Shown: piece by piece, positions 31,215-37,260 of the stretch
How positions within the stretch are numbered: the stretch's first letter is position 1
Layout: every line of letters starts with the position of its first letter
Origin: an uncultured Acidimicrobiaceae bacterium
GTDB taxonomy: Bacteria; Actinomycetota; Acidimicrobiia; Spongiisociales; UBA5794
Assembly (NCBI GenBank): GCA_947259365.1
Contig: CAMYMC010000049.1
Location: 1-37,260, forward strand
Direction: 5' to 3'
DNA length: 37,260 nt
Position numbers and translations under genes: made by a program
Notes under the pieces: generated by a model
What the model was told of the DNA's origin: nothing
The model's input: the letters and a program-made list of their open reading frames with translations, nothing else
Database searches by the model: none

Positions 31215-32830
31215 CCCTCGATCTGGAACCGCAGGTCCGGGACTACACCGAGTTCTTCGTGTCCACGACACGGCCGATCGAGCTCGACGAGATCCTCGAG
31301 ACCCGCATCGGGTCCGAGCCGGTGCGTCCCCTCCAGCGACGCCCCCGGAGGCGTGGTGTTCCTCACTGGGTCTACGGGGTGGCGACCGCGATAGGCGTGC
31401 TGGCAGCGGTGGGGGGGCTCGCGCTCCTGCTCAACGTCCTCGGCGACCGGGAAGCACCCGTCGAGGACGAGCCGCCTCTGGAATCGACGACCACGCTCGC
31501 GTCCACGACCACGCTCGCGGAGGAATCAACACAGGTCTTTCTCCCGTTGGTGCCGACCGGGACCGGGCCGGAGCTGTCCTTCGTCGCCGTCGACACCCCA
31601 CCCGGCCTCGTTCGCGATGTGGCGTGGTTCCGGGACGCCTTCTACGCGTTGACAGCCGACGAGACGCTACATCGATCGCCCGACGGGATCGTTTGGGAGG
31701 AGGTGACGTCGTTCGCTTCGGCGTGGAGCGATGATCCCACGGCGCCGCATCCCTTCGGCGAGGAGCATTCTCCAAGCCTGAACCTCCTTGCCGACGCCGA
31801 CCGGCTGGTCGCCGTTCGCGCGCTGATGGCCGTGGAACCTCGTCCGGTCGACGCGGAGTGCGAAGAGACGCTGCTGTCGGCGGCGCTGGAGGTCGGCGTG
31901 TCGGCGGACGGCGGCAACTGGGCTGTTTCCCGGATCTCGATCGACCTCCCGGCGCCCTCGGCAGGGGCGTGCATGCACTTCGCCCCGGGACCGGCGGCCA
32001 CCGGTCCCACCGGGATCGTTCTGTCCGGGAGACTCGAGGTACATGTCGACTACCACACCGTCATCGTTGCTCATCTGGGTGAGGACGTTGCGAGGAGCAT
32101 TTCGTTTGCTCCAGCTGCGGTCGACGGGGAATTGCGGTTCCGGACCCAGGACGGGATCGACCACCGCATCCCACTCGGTGAGGTGGGCCTCTCCGAGGAG
32201 CTCGTGGCGAGCCGGGGAGCAAACGCCCTTGCCTGGTGGAGCTCGGACGGCACCGCGTGGCGCACGGTCGTCCGGGAGGGCCCGATGCGGTCTGACGGCT
32301 TGAGTCATCTCGTTGCCACCGACACCGGCTTCCTCGCCGTCGGTGGCATCCCCGGCCTCTTCGCCACAGAGGACGGGACCTCGTGGGAGACGGTGGAGCT
32401 CTCGGGCAACTTCGGCCTGGAGGACTGGGCCGGATCCGCGCTCGTCGTCCAGCGGGGCTTCGCGGGCTCGGCGTGGTCGCGGTTCGGCGACTCGGAACCG
32501 CTGCCGGCGAATGAGGGCTTCACCGGCAGCAGGAACTCGGGATCACCCATGAGCGATACCGCCGCCGGAGGTGCCGGCATCGTCGGCGTCGCACTCGCCC
32601 ACCCGGAGCCGCTTCCCGAGGAGGGGTATTGGCCGAGAGAGGATCTTGTCTACTCGCCGGACGGCGTGGCATGGCGCCGCTGGACGCCAACGGAGCTGGA
32701 CGGCGCACCGATCCGGGCCGTGTGGGTGGGCGGCGACCGGGTCCTCATCCTGACCCACGACGACTGTTGTGAGGATGGCTTGGGCGCCGTCGACCACCCA
32801 CCGACGCTGTGGTTGGGGCGCCCCGGCTGA
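31211..32830 (+). CDS. Membrane-anchored protein, probable regulator of the ECF sigma
   Basis: 539 aa. A cytoplasmic N-terminus of about 50 residues precedes one TM (about 52-77) and a Thr-rich linker (repeated STTTLA, about 90-105). A large outside domain follows, with repeated SPDGIVWEEV / SSDGTAWRTV / SPDGVAWRRW motifs, typical of beta-propeller-like sialidase/BNR-like folds. No zinc anti-sigma motif (HxxxCxxC) is in the N-terminus. Its ATG overlaps the sigma stop (ATGA). An anti-sigma or sensor role is inferred only from the pairing. Confidence 0.75.
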   Translation: MTLDLEPQVRDYTEFFVSTTRPIELDEILETRIGSEPVRPLQRRPRRRGVPHWVYGVATAIGVLAAVGGLALLLNVLGDREAPVEDEPPLESTTTLASTTTLAEESTQVFLPLVPTGTGPELSFVAVDTPPGLVRDVAWFRDAFYALTADETLHRSPDGIVWEEVTSFASAWSDDPTAPHPFGEEHSPSLNLLADADRLVAVRALMAVEPRPVDAECEETLLSAALEVGVSADGGNWAVSRISIDLPAPSAGACMHFAPGPAATGPTGIVLSGRLEVHVDYHTVIVAHLGEDVARSISFAPAAVDGELRFRTQDGIDHRIPLGEVGLSEELVASRGANALAWWSSDGTAWRTVVREGPMRSDGLSHLVATDTGFLAVGGIPGLFATEDGTSWETVELSGNFGLEDWAGSALVVQRGFAGSAWSRFGDSEPLPANEGFTGSRNSGSPMSDTAAGGAGIVGVALAHPEPLPEEGYWPREDLVYSPDGVAWRRWTPTELDGAPIRAVWVGGDRVLILTHDDCCEDGLGAVDHPPTLWLGRPG

Positions 32831-32930
32831 CCGTCGCGTCTCTCGTCGTCGTCGGCCCCTCGACGGAGGCGCCCCTTGCGCGACCTTCCAGTCCCGGTTC
32901 GCGACGACCAGCGCCTAACGTCGACCATCC

Positions 32931-33938
32931 ATGGAACTCGGGATCACCACGTTCGCGGAGACGATCCCCGACCCGGCCACCGGTGTGACGGTCGTCGAGG
33001 AGATCGAGGTCGCCGAGAAGGCGGGTCTCGCCGTCTACGGGGTCGGCGAGCACCATCGCCCCGACTTCGCCTCCTCCGTCCCGTCGGTCGTGCTGGCGGC
33101 GGCAGCCGCCCGTACCGAGAGCATCCGGCTGTGTCCCGCCGTGACCGTGTTGTCGTCGGACGACCCGGTGCGGGTGTTCCAGCAGTTCGCCACGCTCGAC
33201 CTCCTGTCGGCGGGAAGGGCGGAGCTCCTCGTCGGCCGGGGGTCGTTCATCGAGTCGTTTCCCCTGTTCGGCTACTCCCTCAGCGACTACGACGAGCTCT
33301 TCGAGGAGAAGCTCGACCTCCTCCTCGCCATCCGGGACGACGAGAAGGTCACGTGGTCCGGCCGGTTCCGGGCCCCCCTGGAGAACCAGGGCGTGTACCC
33401 GAGACCGCACCAGGACCCCCTCCCGATCTGGGTCGGCGTCGGCGGCAGCCCCGAGTCGATGATCCGGGCCGGAACCAGGGGCCTCCCCGTCGCGCTCGCC
33501 ATCATCGGCGGCAACCCCGAGCGGTTCGCCATCCTGGGTGAGATCTACCGCCGGGCCCTTGCCGAGTCCGGCCACGACCCGGGCGACTTTCCCTTGGCCG
33601 TCCACGCCCACGGCTTCATCGGCACCGATCCCGAGAAGACGGCCGACGAGTACTACCCGTCGTATGCGACGGCGATGAGCCGCATCGGGCGGGAGCGGGG
33701 ATGGGGCCCCATGACCCGCGAGCAGTTCGATGCCATGCGGTCGACGGCCGGGTCGCTGGTGCTGGGGAACCCCGACCAGGTCGCCGCCAAGATCCTCCGC
33801 TGGCGGCAGGTGCTCGGGATCGAGCGCTTCATGCTTCACATCTCGGTGGGGACGCTGCCGCACGAGAGGGTGATGGAGTCGATCGAGATGCTGGGGACTG
33901 AGGTCGCACCCAGGGTCGAAGCCGGCATCGCCGCCTGA
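32931..33938 (+). CDS. LLM-class F420/FMN-dependent oxidoreductase
   Basis: 335 aa. Luciferase-like monooxygenase family: GITTFAETIPDP at the first strand, VGEHHRPDFASSVPSVVLAA, LLSAGRAELLVGRGSFIESFPLFG, PLPIWVGVGGSPESM, and AIIGGNPERF. It may reduce or oxygenate substrates with F420H2 or FMNH2; the cofactor cannot be told. TAACGT lies 9 nt upstream of the ATG. The next gene, an alcohol dehydrogenase, converges with a 3-bp gap. Confidence 0.88.
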   Translation: MELGITTFAETIPDPATGVTVVEEIEVAEKAGLAVYGVGEHHRPDFASSVPSVVLAAAAARTESIRLCPAVTVLSSDDPVRVFQQFATLDLLSAGRAELLVGRGSFIESFPLFGYSLSDYDELFEEKLDLLLAIRDDEKVTWSGRFRAPLENQGVYPRPHQDPLPIWVGVGGSPESMIRAGTRGLPVALAIIGGNPERFAILGEIYRRALAESGHDPGDFPLAVHAHGFIGTDPEKTADEYYPSYATAMSRIGRERGWGPMTREQFDAMRSTAGSLVLGNPDQVAAKILRWRQVLGIERFMLHISVGTLPHERVMESIEMLGTEVAPRVEAGIAA

Positions 33939-33941
33939 GGC

Positions 33942-34940
33942 TCAGCCCATCGTGACCACGGCGGCGCCGCGGACGCTGCCGTCGCGCACCGCGGCCAGGG
34001 CCCCGTTCGCCTCCTCCAGCGGGTAGGCATCGACAACGGTGCGGACCGGGATCTCCGCGGCGAGGTCGAGGAACGCCTTGGCGTCTGAGCGGGTGAAGTT
34101 GGCGACCGACCGCAGCTGACGCTCCTGCCAGAGAAGGTCGTAGTCGAACGCGGGGATCCCGTCGAGGTGGATGGCGTTCACGGCGACGATGCCTCCCCGG
34201 CCGAGCGACGCCAGCGCCGCAACGACGACACTGCCGACCGGTGCGGTCGTGACTGCTGCGTCGAGGCGCACCGGCACCGCGTCGGCGGATGAGCCCGCCC
34301 ACGTCGCCCCCATCTCCATCGCCCGCGCCTGCTCGGCCTCGGACCGGGTCACCACGTACACCTCGCATTCCCAGTGCAACGCCACCTGGATGCTGAGCAG
34401 CGCCGAGGCGCCGAACCCGAACAGCCCCAGCCGCCCTCCCGGCTCGATACCCGAGACGTTCAGGGCCCGGTAGCCGATGATCCCGCCGCAGAGCAACGGG
34501 GCGAGGTCGAAATCGCCGGCCGCGACGGGCAGCGGATAGGCGAAGCCTGCCGCCACGGTGATGCGGTCGGCGTACCCGCCGTGGCGATCCCAGCCGGTGA
34601 ACCTCGCCGTCTCACAGAGGTTCTCCCGGCCGCCGGTGCAGAAGCGGCAAGCGCCGCACGTCGACGCCAGCCAGCCGGCGCCGGCGCGGTCACCGATGCT
34701 CCACCCCTGCACGCCATCGCCGACCGCCGTCACCCTCCCGACGGCCTGATGGCCGGGAACGACGGGGAGCACCCGGGGGGCGATGTCGCCCTCGACGATC
34801 TGGAGGTCGGTGCGGCACACCCCGCACGCAGTGACCTCCATCGTCATCTCGCCGAATCCCGGCGCCGGGTCGGGGAGCTCGACGACGCGCAGCGGGGCAG
34901 TGCCGATCGGCCCGGTCTCGGTCAGCAGCGCAGCTCTCAT
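33942..34940 (-). CDS. Zinc-dependent alcohol dehydrogenase
   Basis: 332 aa, medium-chain dehydrogenase. Catalytic-zinc motif GVCRTD (Cys42) and PGHQ (His64), the latter with Gln in the usual Glu position as in one common subgroup; structural-zinc Cys95, Cys98, Cys101 and Cys109 (CGACRFC ... ENLC); a Rossmann segment LGLFGFGASA. It probably oxidises alcohols with NAD(P). ATG 34940 starts the first strand; TACAAC lies 6 nt upstream. Transcribed alone, convergent with the LLM gene. Confidence 0.92.
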   Translation of the reverse strand: MRAALLTETGPIGTAPLRVVELPDPAPGFGEMTMEVTACGVCRTDLQIVEGDIAPRVLPVVPGHQAVGRVTAVGDGVQGWSIGDRAGAGWLASTCGACRFCTGGRENLCETARFTGWDRHGGYADRITVAAGFAYPLPVAAGDFDLAPLLCGGIIGYRALNVSGIEPGGRLGLFGFGASALLSIQVALHWECEVYVVTRSEAEQARAMEMGATWAGSSADAVPVRLDAAVTTAPVGSVVVAALASLGRGGIVAVNAIHLDGIPAFDYDLLWQERQLRSVANFTRSDAKAFLDLAAEIPVRTVVDAYPLEEANGALAAVRDGSVRGAAVVTMG

Positions 34941-35096
34941 CGACCTGTTGTACCAGGTCGAGGGCACCCGACGCCCCACCCGCCGAGAGCTTTGATGAGC
35001 GCACTCGCCGGCAATTCGATCACGCCGGCTCTGATCGTCCTCGGGGGCCGTCGGAACGGCGTAGATTCTCATGCTGAAACAGCCGGAGGGAGTGAC

Positions 35097-35723
35097 GTGA
35101 GCCAGCAATACCACGCGGCCCAACGAGCGTTCCAAGATCGGTTCGACAGCCGCCGGCTGGCCGATCGCCTGGCCGAATCCACGTCAGATGTCATCGCTGA
35201 GCCGTTCAAGTCCTTCATCGAGGGACGAGACATGTTCTTCATGGCGACTGCGAGCGACGAAGGGTGGCCGGAGGCGTCGTACAAGGGTGGTGAGCCCGGT
35301 TTCGTCAGGGTTCTCGACGACCACACGCTCGTGTTCCCGGTGTACAACGGGAACGGCATGTTCTTGACGGCGGGCAATCTCTCGGTCAACCCTCGGGTCG
35401 GGCTCTTGTTCATCGACTTCGAGACGGGCACGCGACTACGTATCAGCGGTCACGCGGCGATCGATGACGATGAAGCGCTCGTGGGGTCGTTTCCCGGTGC
35501 TCAGTTCGTGGTGCTCGTCCGAGCGCGCGAGGTCTTTGCCAATTGCCGGAGGTACGTCCACCGCTACACGCTCGTTGAACGGTCAGCGTTTGTGCCGTCG
35601 GCAGACGGCGACGCCCCCGTGCCAGATTGGAAGCTCGGCGACTGGTTTGCCGGGACGCTGCCGGCAGATGACCCGGCGCTCGATCCCGAACATCCGAGCG
35701 CACCTTCAAGGCCGGAGTTCTGA
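35097..35723 (+). CDS. Pyridoxamine-5'-phosphate-oxidase-family protein
   Basis: 208 aa. FIEGRDMFFMATASDEGWPEAS, FVRVLDDHTLVFPVYNGNGMF, NLSVNPRVGLLFIDFETGTRLRISGHA are the split-barrel flavin-binding pattern of PNPOx-like proteins. It probably binds FMN, F420 or heme; the reaction is unknown and pyridoxine synthesis is unlikely. GTG 35097 has GGAGGG 6 nt upstream. The tail after GDWFAGTLPADD is Pro-rich. Confidence 0.82.
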   Translation: MSQQYHAAQRAFQDRFDSRRLADRLAESTSDVIAEPFKSFIEGRDMFFMATASDEGWPEASYKGGEPGFVRVLDDHTLVFPVYNGNGMFLTAGNLSVNPRVGLLFIDFETGTRLRISGHAAIDDDEALVGSFPGAQFVVLVRAREVFANCRRYVHRYTLVERSAFVPSADGDAPVPDWKLGDWFAGTLPADDPALDPEHPSAPSRPEF

Positions 35724-35918
35724 TCCTCGAGATCGACGACGAGGCAGCTGGTGTTGGGGTACGCCCCCACTCTCGCGGCGAGCGCGGCGGCTCGGATGGC
35801 GCGGCCGGCGTCGTCCCGCCGCCGCCGGCGTTTCGGCGTCCCTGCGGCTGCCGCAACGGGTTGGCAGATTCGATAAGGTCCGCTACCCACCCGACGAGCA
35901 ACCACGGAGGTGGTAGCC

Positions 35919-36296
35919 ATGGCTGAGCATCCGAACGCCGCGCTCGTGCGGAGAGCGATCGAGGCCCTCAACGGCGGCGACTTCGACCAGTTCGCCGCGC
36001 TCCTCGCTGACGACGTCAGCTGGTACGAGGTCGGAGCGACCGAGCCGATTCGGGGGAAGGCGGCGCTCGCGGAGCGGATGGCCGCCGGCGAGCGCGAGTT
36101 CACGATCGAGGCACGCCTGCACGACGTCGTCGCCAACGACGAGCACGCCCTGGCAATGATCAACGCCACGGCCACGATGGGAGACGAGACGCTGGACTAT
36201 CGAACCGTCGAGATCCTGCACATGCGTGACGGCAGGGTGACCGAGCGTTGGAGCTTCGCCGACGATCCCCAGGCGATCCTGGGGTTCTTCGGCTAG
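35919..36296 (+). CDS. NTF2/SnoaL-like protein
   Basis: 125 aa cone-shaped alpha+beta fold: [41 protein letters not shown], then [10 protein letters not shown] and [23 protein letters not shown]. Such proteins bind or isomerise small ligands; no catalytic residues are assigned. ATG 35919 is chosen, since CGGAGG ends 8 nt upstream; GTG 35910 overlaps that site. Its stop overlaps that of the converging O-methyltransferase by 4 nt. Confidence 0.8.
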   Translation: MAEHPNAALVRRAIEALNGGDFDQFAALLADDVSWYEVGATEPIRGKAALAERMAAGEREFTIEARLHDVVANDEHALAMINATATMGDETLDYRTVEILHMRDGRVTERWSFADDPQAILGFFG

Positions 36297-36889
36297 GACG
36301 CGAGCCTGCGACAGACGAGCTCGCCCTTTCCGACGGGCACGATGACCGCACCGACCCTCGGGTCGGTGAGGGCGCGGTCGAGCATCGGCTGGAGGGTCTC
36401 CTGGTGGTCGATCGCGTTGTCGGCGACGAGGAGGCCCCCGGTCGCGAGTTTGGGGACGACGGCCTCGTAGCAGTCGCCGTAGATCTCCTTCTCGGCATCG
36501 AGGAAGCAGAACGCCACGTTCCCCATGGCCGGTAAGTGCTCGAGGGCGTCGCCCTCGACGAAGTCGATGACGTCCTCGACACCGGCGGTCCGGAATGTCT
36601 CGCGGGCGAGCTCGGCCTTGTGGGGGAGGACCTCGAAGGTCGTGAGCCGTCGGCCGGTTTCCCGGCAGGCGAGCGCCAGCCACAGGGCCGAGTATCCGGC
36701 GCTGGTGCCGATCTCGATCCACGTTCCCTCGGGTGAGGACGCAGCGAGGATCGCCAGCAACCGGCCCGTGTCGGGCGTGATCTGGCGGAGCCTCTCCATG
36801 CGAGGCGTGCCGTCGGTGCGGTCGGCGGCGTCGACGGCCTCGAGCGCCCGCATCCGTTCGAGCACCGGGTGGGGGATGTCGCCGAACAT
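36293..36889 (-). CDS. Class I SAM-dependent O-methyltransferase
   Basis: 198 aa of the caffeoyl-CoA/catechol O-methyltransferase-like family. SAM-binding loop [17 protein letters not shown], acidic residue in [23 protein letters not shown], and the metal-site region [24 protein letters not shown] with VADNAI. Substrate unknown. ATG 36889 has GGGAGGACC upstream, with TAGGGT about 35 nt further upstream as a -10 box. Convergent with the NTF2-like gene. Confidence 0.88.
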   Translation of the reverse strand: MFGDIPHPVLERMRALEAVDAADRTDGTPRMERLRQITPDTGRLLAILAASSPEGTWIEIGTSAGYSALWLALACRETGRRLTTFEVLPHKAELARETFRTAGVEDVIDFVEGDALEHLPAMGNVAFCFLDAEKEIYGDCYEAVVPKLATGGLLVADNAIDHQETLQPMLDRALTDPRVGAVIVPVGKGELVCRRLAS

Positions 36890-37006
36890 GTTCGGTCCTC
36901 CCGGCCGGCGTGGCGGACACCCTACCGAGCCGTGTCGCGGCCGACCGTCGCATCGTTGGTGGCGACCGCCTAAGTTCTAGCGCCTCCCTCGGAAAGGAGG
37001 GCAGCG

Positions 37007-37260
37007 ATGGGCGTGGGAACCCTGCGCTGCGTCGTCATCAACGTGACCGACCTGCCGCTCGCGTACTCATTCTGGACGGAGGTGACCGGTCTGGAGATCA
37101 TCGGATCCGAGGAGGGGTGGCACGGTTGGCCCGGCTATCTGGGCACGAAGGATCCGTGGACGCACGAGGTCATCCTCCAGCGCGTCGATACGTCGCCCCT
37201 CGACGTGGAGCCTCCGACCCCGGACCGGCCCAACCGTGTCCACATCGACATCACGCCGAA
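37007..37260 (+). CDS. VOC/glyoxalase-fold protein, 3' end outside the window
   Basis: The first 84 codons are present. VVINVTDLPLAYSFWTEVTGLEIIG and HEVILQRVD, ending at NRVHIDITP, fit the first beta-alpha-beta-beta-beta unit of a vicinal-oxygen-chelate protein. AAAGGAGG at 36993-37000 lies 6 nt before the ATG. The gene is cut by the window edge, so the second half and function are unknown. Confidence 0.75.
   Translation, partial: MGVGTLRCVVINVTDLPLAYSFWTEVTGLEIIGSEEGWHGWPGYLGTKDPWTHEVILQRVDTSPLDVEPPTPDRPNRVHIDITP

Noticed and set aside
1..37260. CRISPR array, transposase or insertion sequence
   Set aside because: No regularly spaced repeats, terminal inverted repeats or transposase motifs were seen by eye on either strand.

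Overview
This is a GC-rich chromosomal segment, most likely from an uncultured actinomycete. An Acidimicrobiia-like lineage is my guess. The basis is codon use dominated by G/C third positions, many GTG starts, Thr-rich linkers next to membrane anchors, and a gene set typical of soil or marine Actinomycetota: a SARP-type regulator, an LLM flavin oxidoreductase, LtrA, DUF4242 proteins and stand-alone alpha/beta-barrel monooxygenase-like (ABM) and SRPBCC proteins. Several genes carry a TAnnnT -10 box exactly 6-8 nt before the start codon, the layout of leaderless transcripts. The first assignment rests on family recognition only; no search was run.

Layout. 0-2.5 kb: a small DUF4242 protein, a two-TM exported protein, and a MerR-HTH/DUF433 antitoxin with its DUF5615 PIN-like toxin. 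2.45-4.4 kb: a small cassette bounded by two copies of a tRNA-Arg 3' end. It holds an ABM-like protein, a TetR regulator and an SRPBCC protein, and a shared TTTAC-N5-GTAAA operator lies at both promoters. 4.5-10 kb: a membrane-anchored 622-aa protein, a 4-TM protein, and a 989-aa SARP/NB-ARC/TPR regulator. 10-13.4 kb: a secreted beta-propeller protein whose upstream region carries three 11-bp-phased repeats of the kind SARPs bind, an SRPBCC remnant, a DM13 membrane protein and an imine-reductase-like dehydrogenase. 13.9-19.5 kb: a voltage-gated K+ channel with a zinc ribbon, LtrA, a second TetR/ABM pair, a TfoX-like protein, a tiny secreted protein and another SRPBCC protein.

19.8-23.7 kb: mtnA, a fuculose-type class II aldolase that lacks any ordinary start codon, and a fused CoA-transferase. 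The first two match the isomerase and aldolase of the dihydroxyacetone-phosphate shunt, which recycles 5'-deoxyadenosine or methylthioadenosine ribose; no kinase or phosphorylase is in the window. 23.8-28.5 kb: a tandem ABM protein, a DUF4242-class III nucleotide cyclase fusion, a VanZ-like protein, an SRPBCC protein, a truncated methyltransferase and a CoA-pyrophosphatase-like Nudix protein. 28.6-37.3 kb: a DDAH-type amidinohydrolase, a haloalkane-dehalogenase-family hydrolase, an ECF sigma factor coupled to a large membrane-anchored protein, an LLM flavin oxidoreductase, a zinc alcohol dehydrogenase, a PNPOx-family protein, an NTF2-like protein, an O-methyltransferase, and a VOC protein cut by the window end.

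The region reads as accessory and patchy: short operons, many strand switches, two gene remnants, repeated small families (ABM, SRPBCC, DUF4242, TetR) and a tRNA-associated cassette. No CRISPR array, intact integrase, transposase or rRNA gene was seen. The observations most worth following are the SARP repeat array, the att-like cassette with its TetR operators, the start-less aldolase, and the CoA-transferase whose usual catalytic Glu reads Asp.
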